This document shows, in pieces, positions 16,010 to 24,529 of a stretch of DNA of 64,000 bases. Source of the stretch: Sulfuricella sp. Its GTDB lineage: Bacteria; Pseudomonadota; Gammaproteobacteria; Burkholderiales; Sulfuricellaceae. The notes beneath the pieces were generated by a model that had not been told where the DNA came from, did no database searches, and worked only from the letters and a program-made list of their open reading frames with translations. Location: positions 682,001 to 746,000 of the forward strand of contig JBAZID010000001.1 in NCBI GenBank assembly GCA_041651995.1, in the 5' to 3' direction. The translations under genes and the position numbers were made by a program. Each line of letters opens with the position of its first letter. Within the stretch, counting starts at the first letter, position 1.

Positions 16010-17332
16010 ATGTCCGGCCTGTGGGGACGTCTGCTCTGGCCGCCTGTTGCCGCGGCGCTTGTGGCCTTGATCATGTGGCCACTATTCGGGCTGGTGAGCG
16101 CGCTGCTGCTGTTCGGCGGAGTCATCTCGCTGTTGTGGCTACGCAATGCCCTGGGCCTCGGCGCCCTGATTCGCTGGTTGCAGGCACCGCCGGGCGCGGA
16201 AGTGCCGGAAGCTTCCGGCGTGTGGGATGAGGTATTCAGCGTACTTTACCAGTCGGGCCGCATGCGTTCGACCCATCAGCATGAACTGAGTGCGGTTCTC
16301 GAACGCTTCCAGCGTGCGGCAGAAGCCATGCCGGATGGCATTATCATGGTCAATCAAGTGGGCCAGATCGAATGGTGCAACCCGGCTGCGGAAAAGCAGT
16401 TTGACATCAGCAACCAGCGCGACCAGGGCCAGCGTCTCGGCTATCTGGTTCGCCAGACACCGTTCACCGAATATCTGGTGGCGAATAATTATGCGGAACC
16501 CCTGGTGATGAAATCGGCGCGCAATCCCGATCTCACCCTCTCCATCCAGCTTATTCCCTTTGGCGACCGGCAAAAACTGCTGCTCAGCCGCGATGTGACC
16601 CAGCTGGAGCGAGTGGAAACCATGCGGCGTGACTTCATTGCCAATGTGTCGCATGAATTGCGTACGCCACTGACTGTGGTTGGCGGTTTTCTTGAAGGAT
16701 TTGCCGAGGCCGTGCAGATCAACATGGAGCAGAGCCGCCGCCACTTTCAACTGATGCTGGACCAGACCCGCCGCATGCAGGGGCTGGTGGATGATCTGCT
16801 GACCTTGTCACGCCTCGAAAGCAATCAGGAAAAAATCACCGAGGAAATGGTCGATATCAGAAACCTGATCGAGACCTTGTACAAGGAGGCCATCTCCCTG
16901 AGTGCCGGGCATCACAGACTCAATCTGGAAATCGATACAGAAGCAAAACTGACCGGAAACGAGCGTGAACTGCGCAGTGCTTTCAGTAATCTTGTCAGCA
17001 ATGCGGTGCGCTACACCCCGGATGGAGGGGAAATCACCCTGCGCTGGAGCATGAACAGCCAGGAAGCGCGATTCTGCGTGCAGGATAGCGGGATCGGCAT
17101 CGAACCCCAATTTATCAGCCGCCTCACCGAGCGTTTTTACCGCGTGGATCGCGGGCGTTCACGGGAAACGGGGGGCACCGGCCTGGGGCTGTCGATCGTC
17201 AAACACATCCTGACTCGCCACCAGGGGCACCTGGAAGTCGAGAGCATATCCGGCAAGGGGAGCACTTTCTGCGCCTGTTTCCCGGCCGGTCGGGTTGTTG
17301 GTCAGTCGGAAGGGGTGAGGGGTGAGGGGTGA
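16010..17332 (+). CDS. phoR: Phosphate regulon sensor histidine kinase PhoR
   Basis: 440-residue membrane kinase. There are two close transmembrane segments in the first 50 residues with almost no periplasmic loop, as in PhoR, then a PAS domain (about 105-190), an H-box FIANVSHELRTPL with His near residue 213, an N-box region NLVSNAVRYTPDGGE, and DSGIGIE and GGTGLGLSIVKH. CCGGAGG precedes ATG 16010. The last residues (SEGVRGEG) are encoded by the heptamers of repeat A4 and are not part of the kinase domain, so the native C-terminus was probably near FPAGR. Confidence 0.95.
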   Translation: MSGLWGRLLWPPVAAALVALIMWPLFGLVSALLLFGGVISLLWLRNALGLGALIRWLQAPPGAEVPEASGVWDEVFSVLYQSGRMRSTHQHELSAVLERFQRAAEAMPDGIIMVNQVGQIEWCNPAAEKQFDISNQRDQGQRLGYLVRQTPFTEYLVANNYAEPLVMKSARNPDLTLSIQLIPFGDRQKLLLSRDVTQLERVETMRRDFIANVSHELRTPLTVVGGFLEGFAEAVQINMEQSRRHFQLMLDQTRRMQGLVDDLLTLSRLESNQEKITEEMVDIRNLIETLYKEAISLSAGHHRLNLEIDTEAKLTGNERELRSAFSNLVSNAVRYTPDGGEITLRWSMNSQEARFCVQDSGIGIEPQFISRLTERFYRVDRGRSRETGGTGLGLSIVKHILTRHQGHLEVESISGKGSTFCACFPAGRVVGQSEGVRGEG

Positions 17333-17400
17333 GGGGGAAAATCAAAAGCATGCACCGAACCCGGTTTTACGCCTCACCCCTCACCTCTCCCGCCTCACCC
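17310..17400. repeat. Family A repeat, copy 4 (covers phoR stop)
   Basis: Left arm GGGGTGA repeated, right arm GCCTCAC, CCCTCAC, CTCTCCC, GCCTCAC, with a loop of about 30 bp. The left arm has four G runs separated by TGA (17311-17337), a canonical G-quadruplex pattern on the phoR coding strand. The phoR frame runs into the arm and stops at TGA 17330-17332. The right arm ends two bases before the stop of the convergent minus-strand gene. Confidence 0.88.
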
Positions 17401-17402
17401 AA

Positions 17403-19034
17403 TTAAAGCATCGGTTCGATGGTGAAGGAGACGCGCTCGAAATTGGCGCCTTTTTCCAGCAGCGCGGTGAGTTTCACTGTTTCGGTCATGCTGGTGTAAA
17501 TCTGCACGCGCTTGCCTGGCTGGTACCAGCCAATGGGCAGCACCAGACTGCCGGGTTCATGAAGTTCAGGCACAGCGGAAAGCTGAAATGCCGGGGAAAA
17601 AAGCCCCATGTCGGCTGGGTTCAAGCTTACCTGTCTGGCAGCCATTGGCATGGGTAAACCCGGCAGCACGCGGGTGCCGACGCTCAGGCCGCCCGCATCA
17701 TTGTCCACAACCAGCCAGCGCACCACGGCCAGACTGAAAGGCGCACTGTCACTGCTGCGCAGCGCAACCAGCTGATTCTGGCTGACGCGTTCGCCCGCGC
17801 TGCCGCGCGTGAGGCGGAAACCGGCGTCACTCTGGTCGAGGGCGTCCCAGTTTTCCAGGGTAAATCCCAGGCGTGAAAAGAGCAGTTTCTCGGTGCGCTG
17901 GGTGACACGGCCGAACATGCGCATGTCTTCCATGATTTCAGGCGCGACATCGAGGGTTTCTCCCGGCTGCTTGAAAGGCGAGGCATTGCCGAGGAAAAAA
18001 TATATGGCGGGGAAGGTAAAACACAATTGCACGCTGTTCCCGCTGCTGTTGCGTGGCGAAACGCGTGCCGGCGGCACTTCGCACCAGCGTTTGTAAAGTG
18101 CGGCAAGCAGCGTTTCGCAAGCCGGCTGAACGCACTCGTCACCCAGGCCAATTTCAGCCGGGTTGCCGCCACCTTTCAGGAACTTGATACGTTTCCTGAT
18201 GGACAGGGCGAGCCGTTCGGTATCCACAAAACGCTGCTCGCCTGCTATTTTTCCGCTAAAAATCACTGGGCCGCTCTCTCCGTCCAGATCCACGCTCACC
18301 AGGGGCAGTGCCGGGGTCGGAGGCTGATCCTTGACCACGCTGGCGCGGGCAGACCAGCGGTCGAGCCAGCGGTCGAGCTGGAGAATCTGGCGTGATGTCA
18401 GCTGCTGCAGGCCGGCCTGTTCCAGTAGCAGCGCCTTGGCGTAAGATGCCTCGCACGAGTTGGTGCCATCTTCGTGGTTCAGGGCGTCCTTGATGCGTTT
18501 AGCAGCCACCCCGCATGCTTCGGCATGGCGGTACAAAAGATGCATCTGGCGCCACATGGATGCCGGCACGAGCCGGTAGGCATGGCCGAAACCCAGTATC
18601 TGTGAGGTGATGCAACTCATGGCGCGCTGTGTGATCAGGGCGGTAAAAGGAATCACTTCGGTGTCGTTGTTATGCGCTGCTTGCAGGCACTGCAGGTAAT
18701 TCCTGCAAAAATCGAGCCACAGTGTTTGTATGTTGTTCCAGGCGGCCTGTTCCAGTGAAGAGAAGGGCACGGACCTGTTGTAATATTTTTTACCCAGCTC
18801 GCTTGCCAGATAAGCCACCGTCTCACGCAACTGCTCCAGGATCTTCAGGCGTTCAAGGGCCGACAGGGGAAAGTGGCCGAGCAATTCCAGCTGTTGCCGG
18901 AGTTCTTCATGAAGCGCCTGGATATTGGTAAGCGGCAGGGTTTTCAGCCATTTTCTGCAAGCACTTGCATCGCTGAATTCCGGATGGGGCGCATTGGCCT
19001 GGATGGCCGGGAGGTCGAAATTGAAGTTAATCAT
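17403..19034 (-). CDS. Conserved betaproteobacterial protein of unknown function (543 residues)
   Basis: No catalytic motif or signal peptide was recognised. The N-terminal 220 residues look all-helical (leucine-rich, with LALLEQAGLQQLTSRQILQL-like helices), followed by WLDRWSARASV. The C-terminal half is predicted mixed beta, with VDTERLALSIRKRIKFL, DECVQPACETLLAALYKRW and RVSPRNSSGN. It resembles a family of large betaproteobacterial proteins often annotated as cyclic-di-GMP-binding or PilZ-like; the RVSPRNSSGN segment could act like the RxxxR...NxSxxG logic, but the match is loose. It sits between phoR (convergent) and the DUF3683 oxidoreductase. Function is not assigned. Confidence 0.75.
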   Translation of the reverse strand: MINFNFDLPAIQANAPHPEFSDASACRKWLKTLPLTNIQALHEELRQQLELLGHFPLSALERLKILEQLRETVAYLASELGKKYYNRSVPFSSLEQAAWNNIQTLWLDFCRNYLQCLQAAHNNDTEVIPFTALITQRAMSCITSQILGFGHAYRLVPASMWRQMHLLYRHAEACGVAAKRIKDALNHEDGTNSCEASYAKALLLEQAGLQQLTSRQILQLDRWLDRWSARASVVKDQPPTPALPLVSVDLDGESGPVIFSGKIAGEQRFVDTERLALSIRKRIKFLKGGGNPAEIGLGDECVQPACETLLAALYKRWCEVPPARVSPRNSSGNSVQLCFTFPAIYFFLGNASPFKQPGETLDVAPEIMEDMRMFGRVTQRTEKLLFSRLGFTLENWDALDQSDAGFRLTRGSAGERVSQNQLVALRSSDSAPFSLAVVRWLVVDNDAGGLSVGTRVLPGLPMPMAARQVSLNPADMGLFSPAFQLSAVPELHEPGSLVLPIGWYQPGKRVQIYTSMTETVKLTALLEKGANFERVSFTIEPML

Positions 19035-19052
19035 GAAGGTTCCTTCAGGTAA

Positions 19053-19119
19053 GAGCAGTGAGCTGACAGTTCACTGCTCACCGCTTACGGCTTACGGCTT
19101 ACTGCTCACTGTCAACTGC
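19053..19119. repeat. Family D repeat, copy 2 (diverged)
   Basis: Heptamer series GAGCAGT, GAGCTGA, CAGTTCA, CTGCTCA, CCGCTTA, CGGCTTA, CGGCTTA, CTGCTCA, CTGTCAA. The arms GCAGTGAGCTGACAGTT and complementary units give a hairpin. Period 7 is kept while the letter content has drifted from the other D copies. It lies between the DUF3683 gene and the 543-residue protein gene, both on the minus strand. Confidence 0.7.
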
Positions 19120-19124
19120 CTCTT

Positions 19125-22100
19125 TCACAGCAAGACCCGCTCTATCCCGCCTGTTGAAGCCTTGCCGATGTAATCAGCCTGCCAGTTCTCGCCCAGCAGG
19201 TGGCGAGCCAGTTCCACCACGATATAGTCGGCCTCGATGCCTGTGTCATCATTATAGCGGGTCAGGCCTTGCAGGCAAGACGGGCAGGATGTCAGTATTT
19301 TCATTTTTGCGTCTGGCGCTGCCGCATGCAGTAGCGCCACATCCTTGTGCAGCTCCTCTTCCTTGCGGAAGCGGAGCTGGGTCGAGATGTCGGCACGTGC
19401 CACCGCCAGCGTGCCGGCCTCGCCGCAACAACGATCATTCAATTTGACCTCACTGCCCATCAGTTTGCTTGCCACGGCAATCGGGGAGTGGGTTTTCATC
19501 GGCGTATGGCAGGGGTCATGGTAGAGGTAGCGCTGGCCTGCAACGCCTTCCAGCTTGACGCCTTTCTCCATCAGGTACTCGTGGATGTCCAGCAGGCGGC
19601 AGCCGGGGAAAATCTTGCCGAACTGGTATTTCAGCAGCTGATCCATGCAGGTGCCGCAGGAGACGATCACGGTCTTGATGTCGAGGTAGTTCAGCGTATT
19701 GGCGACGCGATGGAACAGCACCCGGTTGGCGGTGGTGATTTCCTGCCCTTTTTCCTCGTTGCCGGAGGAGGTCTGAGGATAACCACAGCACAGGTAGCCC
19801 GGCGGCAAAACCGTCACGGCGCCGATCTCGAACAACATGGCCTGGGTGGCGAGGCCTACCTGGCTGAACAGGCGTTCCGAACCGCAGCCGGGGAAGTAGA
19901 ACACGGCATCGGAATCCTCCGACAGCCTGGCGGGATTGCGGATGACTGGCACCATGCTGGCGTCTTCCAGCCCCAGCAGGGCGCGAGAGGTTTTTTTGGG
20001 CAGCCCGCCCGGCATCGGCTTGTTGATGAAGTGGATGACCTGGGCCGTGAGGGGGGGCTTGCCGAGCGTGGCTGGCGGATGCTGGGTCTGTGATTTGATC
20101 AGGCCAAAATGTTTGCCCACGGCATAACCCAGACGCTGCGCCTGGTAGCCCCAGGCTATCATGACTTTGCGAATGGCCTTGATGGTGGCCGGATCCGTGG
20201 CATTGAGGAAAAGCATCGAGGCAAAGGTGCCAGGATTGAATTTTTTCTTGTGCTGCATCCGCAGGAAGTTACGCATGGCGATGGAGACATCGCCGAAGTC
20301 GATGTCCACCGGACAGGGATTGAGGCACTTGTGGCAGACCGTGCAGTGGTCGGCGACATCGTTGAATTCGTCGAAATGCTGTAGTGAAATGCCCCGCCGG
20401 GTCTGTTCCTCATAGAGAAAAGCCTCGATCAGCAGCGAAGTGGCGAGGATCTTGTTGCGCGGGCTATACAAGAGGTTGGCACGTGGCACGTGGGTGCTGC
20501 AAACCGGTTTGCACTTGCCGCAGCGCAGGCAGTCCTTGATCGAATCGGCAATTTCGCCGATGGCGCTCTGTTCCATGATCAGCGACTCGGTCTCCAGCAG
20601 GCTGAAGCTGGGAGTGTAAGCATTGCGCAGGTCGGCGCCGGACAGAAGCTTGCCGCGGTTGAAGTGACCGTGCGGATCCACCTGTTGCTTGTAACTGGCG
20701 AATTTCTCGATCGTCGCGGCTTCGAGAAATTCCATTTTTGTCAGCCCGATGCCGTGTTCGCCAGAAATCACGCCGCCCAGTGATTGCGCCAGGCGCATGA
20801 TGCGGGCCACCGCCTGGTTGGCGGCCTTGAGCATGTCATAGTTGTCGGAGTTGACTGGAATGTTGGTGTGTACGTTGCCATCGCCGGCGTGCATGTGCAG
20901 TGCCACGAACACCCGGCTTTTCAGGATCTGGCCATGAATGATGTCGCACTGTTCGAGAACCGGCTGGTATTCACGCCCGGTGAAAATGGTCTGCAATTCA
21001 CGCCGGATCTCGCGCTTCCAGGAAACGCGCAGGGTATGGTCCTGCAGCAGTTCGAACACGGTGCGATGCTTGTATTCGGTTTCCGGCGGCTGGAATTTGA
21101 AACCCTCGATCGGCGCATCGAGATTGTTCAGCATTTCCTGCCAGCGTTTGCGCACTTCCTCCAGCATGTTGAGTGCACGCAAGCGCCGGTCTTCGGTCAG
21201 TTCCGGATCGGCGATGGTGTCCTCGTCCTGGAACAGCGGCAGATGACCCTTGAGAAAATGTTGCAACGCTTCGGCCAGTTGCAGCTTGTTGTGGGTGGAA
21301 AGCTCGATATTGATGCGTTCGATGCCATCGCAGTAATCGCCCATGCGCGGCAGGGGGATCACCACATCCTCGTTGATCTTGAAGGCATTGGTATGGGCAG
21401 CGATGGCGGCCGTGCGGGCGCGGTCGAGCCAGAATTTCTTGCGCGCGGCCGGGCTTACGGCAATGAAGCCCTCGCCGTTGCGGCCGTTGGCCAGCCTGAC
21501 GATTTCCGACGCGGCCGCGCCGCAGGCGGCCTCGTCATCCGAGACGATGTCGGCCAGCAGCACCATTTTGGGACGTTTGGCACGGTTTGCCTTGGTGGCG
21601 TAGCCGACCGCCTTGAGGTAGCGTTCGTCGAGGTGCTCCAGCCCCGCCAGCAAGGCCTTGGGATGGGCGTCGATGTAATTCTTGATTTCCACGATGGCGG
21701 GCACCGCATCGCGTACCTGGCAGAAAAATTCCATGCACACGGTGCGGGTGTGTGCCGGCATGCGATGCAGGATGAATCTGGCCGAGGTGATGATGCCGTC
21801 GCAGCCTTCCTTCTGGATGCCCGGCAGGCCGCACAGGAATTTGTCGGTGACATCCTTGCCCAGCCCTGCCTTGCGGAAGCATTGCCCGGAGACGCAAAGG
21901 ATTTCCGGCTCACCCAGCAGGGTTTTGCCATCGGGTGCGAAGCGGCTGATGCGGAAGCGGACCGATTCGGCATCGTGGATCTTGCCCAGGTTATGGTCGA
22001 GGCGTTCCACTTCCAGCCAGTTGGCATCGGGCGTCACCATGCGCCACCAGGCCAGGTTGTCGAGCGCCGTGCCCCACAGCACGGCCTTCTTGCCGCCCGC

Positions 22101-22952
22101 GTTCATGGCTACGTTGCCGCCGATGCACGAGGCGTCGGCCGAAGTCGGGTCCACCGCGAATACCTGCCCCGCCGCTTCCGCCGCTTCCATGACGCGCCGT
22201 GTCACCACGCCGGCGCCGCACAGGATGGTGGTGACCGGATCGGCCACGCCGGGCAGCGGGGCCAGCTCCACCGGGCCCAGCGCGTCCAGTTTCTCGGTGT
22301 TGATCACCGCAGTCAGAGGGTCGAGCGGAATGGCGCCGCCGGTGTAGCCGGTGCCGCCGCCGCGCGGAATCAGGGTCAGGCCGCAGGCAATGCAGGCCTC
22401 CACCAGCGGCGCGATCTCGCGCTCGGTATCGGGGTTGATCACCACGAAGGGGTATTCCACGCGCCAGTCGGTGGCATCGGTGACGTGAGAAACGCGCGCC
22501 AGGCCATCGAACTGGATGTTGTCGCGGCGGGTGTGGGGCAGGAGCCTGGCCAGCACCTTCTTGCGCAGCTTGCGGGTACGCTCGAAGCCGAGCTCGAATT
22601 CGTTGACCGCGCGGTGCGCCGCTTGCAGCAACTGCAATACCTTGACGTTGTCCTGACGGCGTTCTTCAATGGCTTTCAGACGGTGGCGCAATGCGCCGAC
22701 CAGCGCTGTCTGGCGCTTCTTGTTGGCGAGCAGGTCGTCCTGCAGGTAAGGGTTGCGGTTGACCACCCACAGGTCGCCCAGCACTTCGAACAGCATACGT
22801 GCCGAACGGCCGGTCTTGCGTTTTGCGCGCAGGGCTTCCAGCACCTGCCACATGTCTTCTCCGAGAAAGCGAATGACGATTTCGCGGTCGGAAAAAGAAG
22901 TGTAGTTGTAGGGGATTTCGCGCAGGCGGGCGGTCATGGGATTTTGGAGCAT
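19125..22952 (-). CDS. FAD-linked oxidase / 4Fe-4S / CCG-domain oxidoreductase with DUF3683
   Basis: A 1275-residue fusion. Order: DUF3683-type N-terminus (PYNYTSFSDREIVIRFLG), PCMH FAD-binding domain (LIPRGGGTGYTGGAIPLDP near residue 215; DPTSADASCIGGNVAMNAGG), FAD-linked oxidase C-terminal domain (MHAGDGNVHTNIPV, GGVISGEHGIGLTK), two 4Fe-4S motifs (CLRCGKCKPVC and CTVCHKCLNPCP), and two CCG domains (FYFPGCGSERLF, YLCCGYPQ; YHDPCHTP, DRCCGEAG). The family includes GlcD/D-lactate dehydrogenases, so oxidation of a 2-hydroxyacid with electron transfer to the membrane is likely; the substrate is unknown. An alternative ATG is at 22937. Confidence 0.9.
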   Translation of the reverse strand: MLQNPMTARLREIPYNYTSFSDREIVIRFLGEDMWQVLEALRAKRKTGRSARMLFEVLGDLWVVNRNPYLQDDLLANKKRQTALVGALRHRLKAIEERRQDNVKVLQLLQAAHRAVNEFELGFERTRKLRKKVLARLLPHTRRDNIQFDGLARVSHVTDATDWRVEYPFVVINPDTEREIAPLVEACIACGLTLIPRGGGTGYTGGAIPLDPLTAVINTEKLDALGPVELAPLPGVADPVTTILCGAGVVTRRVMEAAEAAGQVFAVDPTSADASCIGGNVAMNAGGKKAVLWGTALDNLAWWRMVTPDANWLEVERLDHNLGKIHDAESVRFRISRFAPDGKTLLGEPEILCVSGQCFRKAGLGKDVTDKFLCGLPGIQKEGCDGIITSARFILHRMPAHTRTVCMEFFCQVRDAVPAIVEIKNYIDAHPKALLAGLEHLDERYLKAVGYATKANRAKRPKMVLLADIVSDDEAACGAAASEIVRLANGRNGEGFIAVSPAARKKFWLDRARTAAIAAHTNAFKINEDVVIPLPRMGDYCDGIERINIELSTHNKLQLAEALQHFLKGHLPLFQDEDTIADPELTEDRRLRALNMLEEVRKRWQEMLNNLDAPIEGFKFQPPETEYKHRTVFELLQDHTLRVSWKREIRRELQTIFTGREYQPVLEQCDIIHGQILKSRVFVALHMHAGDGNVHTNIPVNSDNYDMLKAANQAVARIMRLAQSLGGVISGEHGIGLTKMEFLEAATIEKFASYKQQVDPHGHFNRGKLLSGADLRNAYTPSFSLLETESLIMEQSAIGEIADSIKDCLRCGKCKPVCSTHVPRANLLYSPRNKILATSLLIEAFLYEEQTRRGISLQHFDEFNDVADHCTVCHKCLNPCPVDIDFGDVSIAMRNFLRMQHKKKFNPGTFASMLFLNATDPATIKAIRKVMIAWGYQAQRLGYAVGKHFGLIKSQTQHPPATLGKPPLTAQVIHFINKPMPGGLPKKTSRALLGLEDASMVPVIRNPARLSEDSDAVFYFPGCGSERLFSQVGLATQAMLFEIGAVTVLPPGYLCCGYPQTSSGNEEKGQEITTANRVLFHRVANTLNYLDIKTVIVSCGTCMDQLLKYQFGKIFPGCRLLDIHEYLMEKGVKLEGVAGQRYLYHDPCHTPMKTHSPIAVASKLMGSEVKLNDRCCGEAGTLAVARADISTQLRFRKEEELHKDVALLHAAAPDAKMKILTSCPSCLQGLTRYNDDTGIEADYIVVELARHLLGENWQADYIGKASTGGIERVLL

Positions 22953-23004
22953 GGCAAAAAATCAATTTTAACCCAAGCAGCAGCGGATGAGGCGGCCTAT
23001 TTGC

Positions 23005-23424
23005 CTATGTTGCCAGCAGGGTTACCACCCCATAACGCGCGCCCTTGCCCAGCAGCATGAACAGGGCAGCGTGCCAGGGATTGATGCGCAGCCAGCCGGC
23101 GGCCACGCACAGGGCATCGCCAATCAATGGCGCCCAGGCCAGCAGCAATACCGGGCTGCCATGACGCCGCAGCCAGGCAACGCTGCGATGATGCTGGTCT
23201 CGCGGAAACAGCCGCCCCAGCAGGTATGAGGTCATGGCGCCGAGCGTATTGCCAATGGTGGCAGTCAACAAGGCCGGCCAGAGCAACTGCGGGTGCAGTT
23301 TGAGCAGTGCGAACAGAACGGCTTCGGAGCCCCCCGGCAAAACCGTGGCGCCGAGGAAGCTGGACAGGAAGAGCGTCCACAGGCCGGCCTCATCTCCCAG
23401 CAGGCGGGCAATAAATTGTTCCAT
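23005..23424 (-). CDS. YqaA/DedA-like (VTT-domain) inner-membrane protein
   Basis: 139-residue membrane protein. It shows the YqaA-type pattern FLSSFLGATVLPGGSEAVL, then ATIGNTLGAMTSYLLGR and GDALCVAAGWLRI. About four hydrophobic segments are seen. Related DedA proteins are linked to lipid-carrier and membrane homeostasis; the role of YqaA is not known. It lies 10 bp downstream of rodA on the same strand and may be cotranscribed with the cell-wall cluster. Confidence 0.85.
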   Translation of the reverse strand: MEQFIARLLGDEAGLWTLFLSSFLGATVLPGGSEAVLFALLKLHPQLLWPALLTATIGNTLGAMTSYLLGRLFPRDQHHRSVAWLRRHGSPVLLLAWAPLIGDALCVAAGWLRINPWHAALFMLLGKGARYGVVTLLAT

Positions 23425-23434
23425 GCGCGGCCGT

Positions 23435-24529
23435 TCAGGTCTGAATCAGCTTGCGATGGGTCTGAATACTCATCAGCGCCCCCATGCCGAACAGCAGCGT
23501 GACAATGGAAGTTCCGCCAAAACTCACCAGTGGCAGCGGCACGCCGACCACCGGCAGAATCCCGCTCACCATGCCGACATTGACGAAAGCGTAGGTGAAG
23601 AAAGTGAGCACGATGCTGCCGGCAAAAAGGCGGCCGAACAGGGTTGGGGCATTGGCGGCGATCACCATGCCGCGCCCGATAATGAGCAGATAGATCACGA
23701 GCAGGGCGAGGTTGCCGATCAGGCCGAATTCTTCCCCGAGAACCGCGAGGATGAAGTCGGTGTGCCTTTCCGGAAGGAATTCCAGATGGGTCTGGGTGCC
23801 GTGCAGCCAGCCTTTGCCCGGAAGCCCGCCGGAGCCCATGGCGATGGTGGATTGAATGATGTGGTAACCGGCGCCAAGCGGGTCCTGGGCGGGGTCGAGC
23901 AGGGTCAGCACGCGCTGGCGCTGGTAATCGTGCAACATGGACCATAGCAGCGGCATGCTGGCCAGGCCGGTGATGGCCAGGCCGATCATGACGCGCCAGG
24001 AAAGGCCGCCGAGGAACAGCACGTAAAAACCGGCGGCACTCACCAGCAGCGCCGTGCCGAGGTCGGGCTGCTTGGCGATGAAGGCCACCGGGATCAGCAG
24101 CAGGATGGCGGCAACGATGAAATCCTTGAAACGCAGCGAGGCGGCGTGACGGTCAAAATACCAGGCCAGCATCAACGGCACCGCGATTTTCATGATTTCC
24201 GACGGCTGGATGCGCGTCACCCCGATGTGCAGCCAGCGCCGCGCGCCGTGGCTGATGTCGCCAAACAGCGCCACGCCGAGCAGGAGCAACAGGCCGGCGG
24301 CATAGACTGGCCAGCCGAGCCGGGCCAGGTGCTGCGGCGGAATGTTGGCCACCACCCACATGACGCACAGCGCCACCGCGAAATTGACCAGCTGGCTGTT
24401 GACGCGTTGCCAGTCCTCTCCCGTCGCGCTGTACAGCACGACCAGGCCGAGCAGGACAAGCAGCCCGAGGGCCAGCAGCAAATAGGTATCAAGATGTGCG
24501 ACCAGGCGGTTCAGGATGCGTCTAATCAT
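23435..24529 (-). CDS. rodA: Rod-shape peptidoglycan glycosyltransferase RodA
   Basis: SEDS-family integral membrane glycosyltransferase that polymerises lipid II during elongation, with PBP2 as partner. About 364 residues and ten hydrophobic segments. The family signatures KQPDLGTALL, GYHIIQSTIAMGSGGLPGKGW, FAVLGEEFGLIG-like sequence (here ILAVLGEEFGLIG) and GMVSGILPVVGVPLPLVSFGGTS are present. The ATG at 24529 overlaps the end of mrdA by 8 bp and has GGAGC before it, so a longer start is rejected. Confidence 0.96.
   Translation of the reverse strand: MIRRILNRLVAHLDTYLLLALGLLVLLGLVVLYSATGEDWQRVNSQLVNFAVALCVMWVVANIPPQHLARLGWPVYAAGLLLLLGVALFGDISHGARRWLHIGVTRIQPSEIMKIAVPLMLAWYFDRHAASLRFKDFIVAAILLLIPVAFIAKQPDLGTALLVSAAGFYVLFLGGLSWRVMIGLAITGLASMPLLWSMLHDYQRQRVLTLLDPAQDPLGAGYHIIQSTIAMGSGGLPGKGWLHGTQTHLEFLPERHTDFILAVLGEEFGLIGNLALLVIYLLIIGRGMVIAANAPTLFGRLFAGSIVLTFFTYAFVNVGMVSGILPVVGVPLPLVSFGGTSIVTLLFGMGALMSIQTHRKLIQT

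Noticed and set aside
20784..23060. Long plus-strand open frame (758 codons)
   Set aside because: Antisense shadow of the FAD/FeS oxidoreductase; no family motif in it.
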